Shown here in pieces: positions 13,329-23,490 of a DNA stretch of 64,000 nt. How positions within the stretch are numbered: the first letter of the stretch is position 1; the number at the start of each line of letters is the position of its first letter. Made by a program: the position numbers and the translations under genes. The stretch is from the NCBI GenBank assembly GCA_964023275.1, contig OZ029913.1, positions 42,098,757-42,162,756 on the forward strand, read 5' to 3'. The notes under the pieces were generated by a model that saw only the letters and a program-made list of their open reading frames with translations, was not told the DNA's origin and searched no databases. This DNA is from Norana najaformis. Lineage: Eukaryota > Annelida > Clitellata > Crassiclitellata > Hormogastridae.

Positions 13329-14801
13329 CAGGAATGGATGGGCAAATTACACAGCAAAATGTAACTGAATTACAAATTACTTTTTAAAATGTAATTCAAT
13401 TACCAATTACAAATTGCTTTAGAATCTCGATCGAAAATACAAATGACAAATTATGTATTTTCAAAATACTAAAATTACAAATTACTTGCAGCAATTTCAT
13501 GAACTTGACACAGGAAACAAGTGCTTTCTCTACACCTTATATTTGTATGACACTATCTGAAACTGTTGATTTAATTTTCTTTAAGATGCAACAACTGTTC
13601 AATCAATTTATCTGACAAACGGCGTCTGTTGAGCTTTACAATAATACCTGCAGAAGTAGAGTCTTTCTACCGGTGCAGACGAAGGAAGGGCAGCATTGAA
13701 TTGTACAAATAATTTCTTCACAGTCTGCTAGCTATGAAGCATCATTAGTGTTGCGGTTATCTTCGAGATACTGCAATGTATCTAATTCGCTTTTGTTTCT
13801 TGTTGCAGAATTTGTGGACTTGTATACTCTTCACTGCTAAAGACAAAGAATTCATCATCTTTCTCACCTCCCCCCCACTAGTATAGGCCTATTGTTTTGT
13901 TCATTGCTGGCGACATTTATAGACGTTGTTAGCAGTAAGTACTGCATTCGTTTTCACTGGTCTTCAAACTGTGGAGGAAGCCAACGTGATTTGAAATATG
14001 GATGAGTGTAGCGACTATAGAAAGGATTGCATTCTGTGGGCCTACCTCTGGCCTTAAATCGAGAAAAGATTGAAAATGTTGGTTCAATCCACATGCAACA
14101 GCATCAAGGAGAGGGCCAAAGTGATGGAAATTGCAAAGTAATGAATTTTGTTTGAATGGCTAATAGAGTTGGTAGGAGTTACCTGTAACAGCAGTTGTCT
14201 TCACCCTGCAACCTATCAAAACCAGTAGAGATAGGTTTCAACATCTGGATGTGCTCATCCACGAAGCCCGTCTTTACATCCTTGAAGCATGATAGTTCTA
14301 GTGCTCATTGGCTGTGGCAGCTTCCTACGAATTTCGGAGCCTCTGGTTCTAGTTTTAGTTGCAGGTGGTTCTATCCAGTTGTTTTTATGCTCTTCGTATT
14401 TCTCAGGCTTGCCACAAGAGCACCATACCATGCCGGATCAACCGCTTACTCTGTTGCTTTAATTTAACGCTGCCACTCTGCTTCTGTTTTATTTATAAAA
14501 TAAGTAAGAAGAATTTTCGACACAAAAAAAATTTGAACATGAATATACCAATGAAAGTAATTTCTTTTTACGGTATGTATTTTGAAATTACAAATTACAT
14601 GATAAACTTTAATTCAATTCATCATCATCATCATGATCCATGGGCCATTAGACCGTAGGTGTCCACTGCATGCATTGTTTTAATTCAATTACACATTACA
14701 AATTACTTGGATGCACAGTAACAAAATACAAATTACCAAGTACAATTGAAATTGAAATTACGTAATTTCAATTACATCAATTAAATTACTACCCATCCCT
14801 G
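13329..14801 (-). mobile_element. hAT transposon with both ends and a perfect 8-base target-site duplication
   Basis: The element is flanked on both sides by GAAGAGAG (13321-13328 and 14802-14809), a perfect 8-base duplication as hAT insertions make. Its ends are CAGGAATGGATGGGC on the left and, inverted, CAGGGATGGGTAG on the right. Subterminal regions are dense in AATTACAAATTAC words on both strands. The interior carries a decayed transposase on the minus strand. At about 1.47 kb it is shorter than autonomous hATs, so it has lost internal sequence. Confidence 0.9.
13565..14330 (-). pseudogene. hAT-family transposase, decayed
   Basis: Minus-strand translation from about 14270 gives 'EHIQMLKPISTGFDRLQGE' followed by 'LLPTLLAIQTKF' and, after frame changes, 'HPYFKSRWLPPQFEDQ'. 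This matches the middle of hAT transposases (VLKPIA.ALD.LQGE...LLPTL..L...HP.FKL.W). From about 13715 to 13570 it gives 'FNAALPSSAPVERL', a one-base shift, then 'SAGIIVKLNRRRLSDKLIEQ', which is the hATC dimerisation domain. The N-terminal BED/DDE part is missing. Several stops and frameshifts make it non-functional. It lies wholly inside the TSD-bounded element at 13329-14801. Confidence 0.85.
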
Positions 14802-14920
14802 GAAGAGAGGGAGGGAGAGGGAGAGAGGGAGAGGGAGAGAGACAGAGGGAGAGAATGAGAGAGAAGGAAGGAGAGGGAGAGAGAGGGAGGCAGGCAGAGA
14901 GAGGCACAGAGAGAGGAGAC
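14802..14920. repeat. GA/GAGAGG-rich low-complexity tract
   Basis: About 115 bases are nearly all purine (GAGAGGGAGAGG words), beginning with the right-hand hAT target duplication. The hAT therefore inserted into a purine tract. Confidence 0.9.
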
Positions 14921-15051
14921 AGACACTCATACATATTATAATATATTACAATCATAAATGTCTGTTGCAGATGAGTTCCTCCTATGTAGCAATTAGCTAA
15001 GCTGGCCGCCTCAAAACCACTCCCACCCCACCTGCCCCGCCGTAGAATACC

Positions 15052-15327
15052 TTGGCCGACAGTTTTTGCAAAATGGACCCCGAATTCAATTTCCTGTCGA
15101 CAATTCGACGAAAACTTTGGCTGTATGTAAACAGATTTCTTTCGCGTTCGCCGTCGCCAGGTGGAGCGAGCGACTCCGTCTTCGTAACCCAGGCAGCGCC
15201 GTCTTCTTCAGCGCTACATAATGACCGTCCGCTGAGATGGCAGTTGGACACTAATGCACCTTCTGGATGGATTTCAATTCCATCTTCTCATCTACTGAGA
15301 CGCAGCCTCTGTACCTGTACTCTTTAA
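15052..15327 (+). CDS. Unrecognised short open frame (doubtful)
   Basis: A plus-strand frame of about 90 codons, with an internal ATG at 15073 ('MDPEFNFLSTIRRKLWLYV'), ends at TAA near 15327. No domain is recognised and no splice partner is apparent. The opposite strand is also open for 84 codons. Chance is likely; it is listed because composition is more coding-like than its neighbours. Confidence 0.15.
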   Translation: MADSFCKMDPEFNFLSTIRRKLWLYVNRFLSRSPSPGGASDSVFVTQAAPSSSALHNDRPLRWQLDTNAPSGWISIPSSHLLRRSLCTCTL

Positions 15328-15354
15328 TGCACGAAGGTCGACAAAATACCAGCT

Positions 15355-15475
15355 AAGGTCCAGTAAGGTATGGTAAGGTAAAGTAAAGAAAGGTAAGCAA
15401 AGGCAAGTTGAGGTGAGGTTAAGTAAGCCGTCATTCTCCACTTTAGTAAGTAAAGGAAAGGAATGGAAAGCGAAT
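15355..15475. repeat. Degenerate GGTAA/AAGGTA word array
   Basis: The stretch is built of imperfect words GGTATGGTAAGGTAAAGTAAAG and similar. A short second patch sits at 16080-16115, and the reverse-complement word (TTACCT) dominates 46220-46560 and 53850-53960. Confidence 0.7.
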
Positions 15476-16180
15476 ATTTCGACGATCTTTCTGAGTTATC
15501 AACAATCGGGCTTCGAACCGTCGACTCGCCGGTTTCGTTGCGTAGCGTCAACTCGAGGAATGATACGCAGTCTTTGATTTTAAACATTATTCAACAAACA
15601 GTTCAATCACAGCAGAACTTGAATCTTCGCAGTTTTCTAAACGCACGAATCTATAAACCACATTTGCAACTCAAACTTTCAACTTTGCACAAGACTGAAC
15701 TCTACTACAAATCTTTGCGCTCTATTATTTAGGCCCTTTCTCGTCAAGGCAGCAAACCAGTAGAAACTGGTTTAGACCGGCCTCCCGATATTGCGCAATC
15801 GTGGATTTTACAAAAACCCGCTGACTCAACACAATATAGACCGCGCGAGGCCCCACGTGATTAAACACGTGTCAACAATAATTACTACTGATGTAAACCA
15901 GCCAACTCGCAGAGCGCTGCCAGACAATCACACCGCCCACAGCGTGTGTTCGGTGGGTGCCAACCAGCGCGTGATCAGCGCGTGCAAAAACAAATCAATA
16001 ATTCGATGACTCGTGGAAATTTCGTATACAAACTTAAAGCTTGTTGACTAAGCAGCGTAATATTACGCTTACTTAGTTAAAGAAAGGTATGGTATGGTAA
16101 AGTAAGGCATGGTCGCTTTATATGTCTGTGTCACTTGGGTTCCGAACCCCTTACGCGGAGGTGAATAGCTAACACGATCT
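15476..16180. other. Spacer without recognised gene
   Basis: A plus-strand frame at 15463-15732 is open for 89 codons but has no recognisable domain. I see no repeat structure apart from the short GGTATGG patch at 16080-16115. Confidence 0.4.
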
Positions 16181-16184
16181 ATTT

Positions 16185-16372
16185 CAAACATCATCCACCG
16201 TAGCCGTCCGACTGTCTGAGTGCCTGACTCCTGGATCTTGACCTGGAACCGAACCCTTTTGCCTATCGATTTTGTTTTGACTGATCGCCTGTGAATAAGC
16301 TGGTTCCCGCGACTTAGCTTTTGTTGAGCGCTGTAGAAATCTCGAGATTACGATTACGATTACGATTAGAAG
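16185..16372 (+). mobile_element. LINE-A 3' tail (solo)
   Basis: It is the best-preserved copy of a dispersed tail: a GTAGCCGTCCGACTGTCTGAG block, CTGGATCTTGACCTGG, TTTTGCCTATCGATTTTG, CTGTGAATAAGCTGG, GCGCTGTAGAAATCTCG, then three ATTACG repeats. Other copies lie at 11774-12020, 20660-21013, 35598-35965 and 59850-60205, with scraps at 16690-16745 and 38706-38757. Two copies have LINE C-terminal coding directly upstream. Confidence 0.8.
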
Positions 16373-16689
16373 CCCTGCTTCTGCTGATATTATTCTAATG
16401 CACATATTAAACGGTCCGCATCTACATAAAACTCTGCGTAGGTAGTGACTTATAATGGCGCTATATAAATTCGCGTGCCGAAACGCTGTACAGTTTGGGC
16501 GCATCGGTCCAATAAAGTCCGATTTGAAATTGAATTCTATGGGTTCGACGCCTCTGAGGGATCATAAAAGGCGCTATATTAATATCCAGAAACACAGGTC
16601 GTCATGTCAACTGCGTTTCTATAGTTACAGCCTGGATTCGACAAATGATGACGTATTTGCTTCACGTCATTCGCCACGCTAGACTCCGG

Positions 16690-16745
16690 CGACTAATTTT
16701 GCTTTCGTTGGGCGCTGTAGAAATCTTGGGATTACGATACGATAT
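16690..16745 (+). mobile_element. LINE-A 3' tail, short 5'-truncated scrap
   Basis: It carries only the last block (GCTTTCGTTGGGCGCTGTAG then ATCTTGGGATTACGATACG). It lies about 320 bases after the longer tail copy. Confidence 0.65.
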
Positions 16746-17019
16746 TTAGCAACAGCAGACATTAATGCACAGAAATTGCGTGTATGTCTGTTCGCATATG
16801 CGTGGGCCTAGTCTTATGTTTGTCTTTATGTAGACTATATAGGCGTGTGTGTATGGGCTGTGTATATTTGTCTATACAATTAATAAAGCGCCTTTAGTGC
16901 CCTTTCAAAAAAGCTTAAAACTCGATATATTATGAGTGTTCTACATGAATGCATCCATGCATACCTACATACTTGCATTACACACGCGTGTACATGAATG
17001 ATTACATACATACAAAGGT

Positions 17020-17275
<256 letters not shown>

Positions 17276-17279
17276 GTCT

Positions 17280-18420
17280 GAAGGAAGGTTGTTCTAGAAA
17301 GACGGTCCAATGTACAAGAATGACAAGGCCATAAAGGACCGAAAATGAGCGCACATTTCGCATTATTAGGCGATTCAACCGAACTGATCACATTTATCTA
17401 GCGCCCTTGTTCATTACTCTTGATCCAACACTGGCGAATCCAGAAATTTAGAAGGGGGCAAATTTTACTCTGGTCCTGGTATTGTATGGCGAAACAATTC
17501 TGACGGCCTTCTAAGTCATTGAGGCATTGTGTTCCATTCTGGTTTCGTGGTTTCAAGTCGCTAAAACTTCCAGTGAAAGTTTTTATTTATTCGCCTTTTT
17601 CGTCAGGTTCGTTATATAGTTATGTTTGTCAAATTGTCTGGCTCTTTCCCCCGTTTGCTATCCGTTTATCTACTTTCAAATATTTTTTGGCGTTTCATAT
17701 TTCTTCATATGGGCATGTTCTTGCCGATACCGGTTTGGTGGGGCAACTCAGTGGCGTCCTCTCGCTGCCCCCTAATCAGACGTGGGCTCGGGTGGATTTG
17801 ACCCTGGATGGATTTGACCCTGGATCCATCCTTGCAGACAGACTACTATAAGAAGCATTTATTAAAGCCCTTGTATGTATCTTGCCATTTATCGACCGGC
17901 TTTAACGAACATCTCAAAAGTACGAAGACAGAAGGAAGGAAGAAAAGAAGTAAGGAAGGGAAGAGGGAAAGGACAAAAGAAAAAAGGACAGAGGGGAAAG
18001 GAAGAATAAGAAAACAAAAGATGGAAGGAATGAAGGAAGGAAAAGAAGGGCGGAAGGAAGAATGATGTGAACAAGAGCTTCTAAGGGGCGCAACAGTCTT
18101 CAGTTTATGACAGTCTGACTGCAGTGGTGGTCTGTAACTTCATGAAAGTGGTCGGAGGCAAGTAAGCAAAGGGGGGTCGTAGGCCCATTTAAATTCGTCA
18201 ATTTTCAATTGTAAGGAGAAATGGGAAAAATTTTAAAGCTTTTTAGTTTTCAAAAGTTTTAAGGCCTTTTTAGATCAGAAAGTTTTTGATGACGTTTTCT
18301 TATTTCCATAATTTGGGCGGACAGTTATTTCTCTGTTATCAGGATTTTTCATGACCTGTTGTTCATCTAACTTATCGTCAGCATTGCTCAAATTATCGGA
18401 CTAAAGTAGGGCCTACATAG
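17280..18420. other. Gene-free spacer with an AAGGAAGG tract
   Basis: No gene is recognised. About 17920-18065 is purine-rich (GAAGGAAGGAAG words). An open frame at 17519-17851 has no recognisable feature. Confidence 0.45.
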
Positions 18421-18424
18421 GCCT

Positions 18425-19540
18425 AAATAAAAGCAAAAGTAATGCAAACTTTAGATACTGAAGTAAAAGTACTTGTCGGCGATTTTAGTTAAGTGAAAGT
18501 AGAAAATGTATTGTGCCAAATAATACTTTTAAGTAAAAGTAACAATTACCAAGTCTATGGCGAAAAAGCCTTTGTTAAAATAGGCCTAATCATTTACTCC
18601 AGAAGTATTTTGCTTCCATAGTTCAGTGCTGAAGCAAAGTACAATCCGGTACTTTGAACAACATCATATTCAATCACATCTAATATATGATGGCTTCCGA
18701 GATATCAAACAGTTTGACACAGGTCTAATACCCGGTGCCTAACTTGACTGCACACGATGGACACGAAATCTGAACCCAGGTCAAAAAGGCAAAAAGCAGA
18801 TGTGTTAGCCGTTGGGCAGTCACCGTGTCAACTCACTCATAACCATTCTTCCTCAGGTCTATACATTATCAAGGCCTCACCCAGTTTCTTATCTTCCTTT
18901 CCGTGTCATGTTTGTGTTCCATTCTGGTCAGCTGTTTCTCTTTGCAGTAAGCCGTGTCCAAAGGTCAGGCTGAACTTCAAAAGCCAATGGTCTTGGATTC
19001 CATATAGCCTATACTTAACTATATATTTATATATAGTTATATGTCCGGTCCGATTATAAACCGAGTAACAGAATTATACTCGGTGGAGCTTAATCATTCG
19101 GTGTTCCGCAGTCGCTCGAAGTTTATTCGATACGTAGCTTACTTGGACTGGACATGGGACACATTCCGCTAACCAATCCCTTCCCGCGACTGGTCGGGTG
19201 ATTTCAAAGCGTCAGACAGACTGAAACTTATCCCGTCGACGCGGTAATTAGTGGAGTGAACGTCATCCTGTTTTAGCCCCTTCCGGCTGACCAGGGGTTA
19301 CTTCTTGCCCCCTATGCTGCCGAACATTTCTTTCACCATACCGAAGCAAAATTACTGTACGCTTGCGCCTAGCGCATAAAAGTAACAAGTAACGAACTCG
19401 ATCATAGTCGTTTGTCAAAAAAAGTAAAAGTACTACTATATATGTCACTCTAATAATTTTGTTCCAAGTAAAAGTATTTCCATTTAAAATACTTAGTTAA
19501 CAGTGAAAGTACTAAAACTTTTACTTATATACACTATCGT
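18425..19540. mobile_element. Possible DNA transposon with AGTAAAAGTA-rich subterminal regions
   Basis: About 18425-18550 and 19380-19530 both carry repeated AGTAAAAGTACTT/AAGTGAAAGTA words, flanking about 800 bases of different sequence. Such paired subterminal word clusters are typical of hAT-type elements. I could not define matching ends or a target duplication, and no transposase is visible between them. Confidence 0.4.
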
Positions 19541-20655
19541 ACAGTAGGGCTTCGTTACTGATCAACATTGCTTCCCAGATTTTTATTAGGCCTACCTATT
19601 CCTTTTCCCAGTTTTTGAATTTTTTAAATTCTCCATTTCCCACTAGTAGTATGCTACTCAGATGGCCGCTTTGGATCGACCACTTAGCATGATCAAACGA
19701 GGCCTGTAGTTTTTGAGGGGGACCTGAGCCAAGCGTCCTGTTGGGAGGCCATGGCATCTGAGCTCTCCAAAGTTTTTACGTACAAGACAAAGATCTCACT
19801 TACTGCTTCGTGTATCTGATCCTAGATGCCTGGGCTTTGCTCCACTGACAAACACGAAGTCGACGACAACGACGAGGAAGACGAGACGATGTCCGATGGC
19901 AGAAAATATGCTTGAGTGCATCGTTCCGGTTCTGTGGCTGAAGTGCGAAACGCCCATATATTCGCCTCAGCGTAATGATGTAAATTTAAATGTAGATATC
20001 GGTTGAAAGCAACTCAGCTTCGTTACAATTTGCAAAGATAGGGTAATAACTGGTATTAATATGTAAATGTAATAACTATTATTTTTTTCAGTGCTTAAAC
20101 TTAAAACTTAATTATTAATTTTTTAAAGATAAAACTTCACGTTTTATTACTAATTACTAATTATTAAAGATGTATGAATTGCCTACGAATTTATTTCTTG
20201 GTGACGTGTTTGCGGCTTCGTGTGCTCAGTGGCGGGATTTGCTTCAGGACATATTTATATAGCGGCACATTTACCGTATTGACAGTTACGTGTTTCCTCT
20301 AGGCCTGCAGGGCGCTCGGTGAGTGCGTGGGCCCAAAACGCGTCAACCAATGATTGACTTTAGAAGCAGATACAAGCGATTGCTTTCGTGCAGAAGGTTG
20401 AGTAATGGAAATATATGTGCAGGTTTCACGCTATCGTAGTCATAATCGTAAACTCTGTCTCTGTATCACCATAATCATCCTGAAGCTGAGTCGCAGTTTT
20501 ACATAGTTTTTGTACAGATGGCTTAAACAACACTGAAAGAAGAAAGGAAAGAACGAAGAAGCGGAAGAAATATTTCACTTCGGGTGTGTATAACATTATA
20601 TTTACGCAGAATGGTGTAATAGCGAAATCGAGAAGGTAACAACGAGCTTCAGCCA
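19541..20655. other. Gene-free spacer
   Basis: No coding region, RNA gene or recognisable transposon is seen. About 20040-20165 is strongly AT-rich. Confidence 0.45.
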
Positions 20656-20659
20656 CTCT

Positions 20660-21013
20660 GAGGCAGTTTTACGTAAAAGATCATCATACAAAAACCCATC
20701 ATACAAACTCATCGATACTCCACCGCTTGCAACTTCTGCTTCGGCCTTTCACTCAAAACTCAAAACATTCCTCTTTCACAGATCCTGTCGTGACACCCCT
20801 TCTTCCCCTCGTCTCTCTCTACTCACCAACCCCACACACCACCCACATAGCTGCAACGCTGTCTCTCGGCCTGACTTTTGGATCTTGACCTGGAACCGAA
20901 CCATTTTTGCCTATCGATTTTGTTTTGACTGAGCGCCTGTGAATAAGCTGGTCCCCGCGGCGCGGCTTTCGTTGGGCACTGTAGAAATCTCGGAATTACG
21001 ATTACGATGAGGC
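20660..21013 (+). mobile_element. LINE-A C-terminus plus 3' tail
   Basis: Plus-strand translation gives a LINE C-terminal end: 'YKLIDTPPLATSASAFHSKL' then 'KTFLFHRSCRD'. It is followed by the LINE-A tail blocks (GATCTTGACCTGGAACCG, CTATCGATTTTGTTTTGACTG, CTGTGAATAAGCTGG, CACTGTAGAAATCTC, ATTACGATTACG). It ends about 160 bases upstream of the USP start codon. Confidence 0.8.
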
Positions 21014-21175
21014 GCGAAATAGATTTGGGCTGTATATGAAATCTTATTGTGGTCAAGAATTAACTTGTTATGACAACAGGCTAACCCTTGTGGTTGTTAC
21101 ATTTGCCACAAAGTCGTGATAAAATCGGTTCCTTTGTCATCATATCGCATCTAAAATCGGGAAAATTAACTCGAA

Positions 21176-21248
21176 ATGAATTCAGTCATGGAACAGAATA
21201 TAGTCATCGCTCTCGATCACTCGGCACAGGCGGAAAGTGCCGTCAAAT
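21176..21248 (+). CDS. USP exon 1
   Basis: It encodes 24 residues, starting MNSVMEQNIVIALDHS, plus one base. The donor is T|GTGAGC. A second in-frame ATG at 21188 is an alternative start. Confidence 0.9.
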
Positions 21249-23490
21249 GTGAGCAAATTGTTGAACGCCTAAATAATAATTATCAGTGCTGGAGTCATGG
21301 ACACCGTAGAGGATTTTACTTAATAAGTAACTAATACAATGAAACCTATTTATGAATAATAAATTACTATAGACATATTATAATTTATCCGACGTAGATC
21401 TGAAGATCCTTCAATCCAAGGATGACGCCTTTAAAGACTTGTTCATACAGGCGTGTAATTTGCCAAGAGGCAATATTAGCGAATGGAACTTTGCTACGAA
21501 GCGTAAGCAGAGGTTGAAAATTTTCGTTAAATATAAATTTATAATTACGATTATTTATTTCAGTATTTGTGAAAGTCTTTATTGATACATTGTTTTTAGT
21601 TTACCTTGAGCGAGTGCATCGTCCAGGTAACAAGGTTATTTTCGTCCACTGTGTTGAGTTGCCAGAACTGAGCATCAACAAGGCACGTGAGTATTCGCGC
21701 AGATGGTTCTCAGCTCACCAGTTGGTGGCACCGTAAAGCAGTCATATTGCAGTGTGTGAATCTAGATAAGCAATTAAGAAATTATTTAAATTCAGTAATC
21801 GTTGAGTGTAGCGAACTTGAAATCATTAACTGCCAGTTACAAAATGTCAAGGCCTAAAATTGTATATATGATATAAGCATGTACTTTTGTATAGCTTCGT
21901 GTGAATTAAACTATGTTACACTGCATTGCATTCATTAAATTAAATTACATCAAATTATAATACATGAAATGACATTACACTACGATACATTAAATTACTA
22001 GATTATGTTAGATTAGATTGTGTTGCTTTAAATTAAAATATATAAACCTAGTTACATTTAATTACATTGCATTAAATTGTGCTACATTAAATTACAATAT
22101 ATTAAATTACATTGCATTTGAATACATTAAGCAACAACCATTACATTACACTAGACTACACTAAATTTCCAATGTGAAGAGTGTTTGGCTTGTTGTACAG
22201 CTTGTAAAATTGTTTCAGGAGACAACCACATGTCGCCCGGAGTTCTGGCAAATATGTGGAAGGAGGAGGAAATGCGCACAAAGGTCCTTGAAGAGAAAAT
22301 GACTGCCCTTTTGAAGGAGAAGCTGGTAAAAATGCCTGTTTATGCACATTATAATTATAATTTACTTTATTGGTTAAAATTAACTTTAAGAGAATCAGTC
22401 ATCTAGACTTTGCAGTGTATTTGAGTGTAACAGGAATGCACATTATGGGATGAAGTGCTGGGCATTGTGCTGGGCCAACCTGGGGCTTGTTGACATTTCA
22501 GTTCAGGGCTTACGAACTCACCACTCACTCTTGATTGTTCACTTGCTCTCTTGATTTCTCACTCACTCAAATGTTCACTCAACTGCTGCAAAATTAGAAT
22601 AAACTGATCTTGACAATACTACAGTGCTGTTTTCATGGTGATTGCTTCTGAGCAAAGCCACATTCTGAACTCACAATACTTTGGACAGGAGCAGTTGAGA
22701 TCTACAAGACCTGAAAGACTGAAGGAAAGCAATATGAAAAAGAAGAGCTGACGATGTTGAAGAAGATGATAATGTTAATGATGAAGACAAGAGCACTTTT
22801 AAGAGATTCTTAAGAGGTGCTAAACAAATGTTTTATTACAATTATAATTATCCTACCACTCCCAGAATAATGGTGATGCTGATTAGATGAAATTTTGATC
22901 ATGTGACCGAGCGGATAATGCATCAACTTTTCACCTCTGTGACCCTAGTTCCAATCCCAAACCCATCACCTGAAATCGAAGTAGAATGCAACTCTTTCAT
23001 CTTCAATGCAAGTGCCTTCTTAAGTCCAGTAGACACACAGATGAAGTGGAAACTGTTGAATTGCTTTCAGGTACCTGGAAAGCTGCGATCATCGTCCGGA
23101 AAAGCGGGCGAGGTTATCTGCAACATCGCTGAGGAAGAAAATGCGGCCATGATTATCACTGGAACACGTGGCATGGGAAAAATGCGGCGAACGATACTTG
23201 GAAGTGTCAGCGACTATCTGGTCAACCACGCCAGCTGTCCTGTCATGGTCTGTCGGGATCCTGCTGAAATTGAACGCAAGAGAAACACATCCGGCGACTT
23301 CAAGCTACGACACAGTTCAGGTGATTCACTGAACTCATTTACAGCAAACCTGCGACAGCGTTTTGCTTCTGGCGGAAAGAGTCGGTCACAGTTAGGTGGA
23401 GGTGAAAAGGAGGAGCGGTCATCAAAGGAGAAGAAAGAAAACAAGGATCCAAAAGTTGAAGTAAAAGAGTCTGATGAAAATGATGTGTGA
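21176..23490 (+). CDS. Universal stress protein (UspA-type), four exons, extended C-terminal tail
   Basis: Joined exons 21176-21248, 21600-21686, 22219-22325 and 23071-23490 encode 228 residues in one frame with GT/AG borders. The USP domain (about residues 8-151) is a Rossmann-like ATP-binding fold: 'NIVIALDHS' is its first strand and loop, 'HRPGNKVIFVHCVE' the next, 'AAMIITGTRGMGKMRRTIL' and GS the nucleotide-binding loop (G120, G123, G133-S134, pattern G-x2-G-x9-G-S/T), and 'CPVMVCR' the last strand. An in-frame TAA nine bases upstream supports the first ATG. Residues 152-228 form an unusual hydrophilic tail, serine-rich then Lys/Glu-rich, ending ESDENDV; it is not part of the domain. Animal USPs are common in invertebrates; the precise role is unknown. 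It stands alone, with a LINE tail close upstream. A possible extra exon is listed separately. Confidence 0.93.
21398..21502 (+). CDS. Candidate cassette exon in USP intron 1
   Basis: Exactly 105 bases lie between an acceptor (GACGTAG|) and a good donor (AAGC|GTAAGC). The phase matches both neighbours: exon 1 ends one base into a codon, and this segment gives the two missing bases, stays open, and ends one base into a codon. Inclusion would insert 35 residues beginning LKILQSKDDAFKDLF after residue 24, inside the first helix of the USP fold. The usual domain is complete without it, so it would be alternative, or a relic. The pyrimidine tract is weak. Confidence 0.4.
21600..21686 (+). CDS. USP exon 2
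   Basis: After TTTTTAG|, 87 bases complete a phenylalanine codon and encode YLERVHRPGNKVIFVHCVE and LPELSINKA. The donor is C|GTGAGT. Confidence 0.92.
21925..22170. repeat. Degenerate ACATTAAATTACA word array in USP intron 2
   Basis: About 245 bases consist of variants of ATTAAATTACAT, TACATTAAATTAC and CATTACACTA with no strict period. It lies just upstream of exon 3. Confidence 0.75.
22219..22325 (+). CDS. USP exon 3
   Basis: This 107-base exon after TTTCAG| encodes 'DNHMSPGVLANMWKEEE' and 'KVLEEKMTALLKEKL', the variable helical segment between the two conserved halves of the domain. It ends in phase 0 at CTG|GTAAAA, a weak donor. Confidence 0.88.
23071..23490 (+). CDS. USP exon 4 (ATP-loop half and tail)
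   Basis: This 420-base terminal exon after TTGCTTTCAG| starts VPGKLRSSSGKAGEVIC, carries the GTRGMGKMRRTILGS loop and ends with the charged tail and TGA. The same frame is open back to 22903, but that part is intron. Confidence 0.93.
   Translation, partial: VPGKLRSSSGKAGEVICNIAEEENAAMIITGTRGMGKMRRTILGSVSDYLVNHASCPVMVCRDPAEIERKRNTSGDFKLRHSSGDSLNSFTANLRQRFASGGKSRSQLGGGEKEERSSKEKKENKDPKVEVKESDENDV

Noticed and set aside
22903..23070. The open frame of USP exon 4 extends upstream to 22903
   Set aside because: TTGCTTTCAG at 23061-23070 is a strong acceptor, exon 3 joins there in phase with the family sequence, and the upstream residues do not resemble a USP. The extension is intron.
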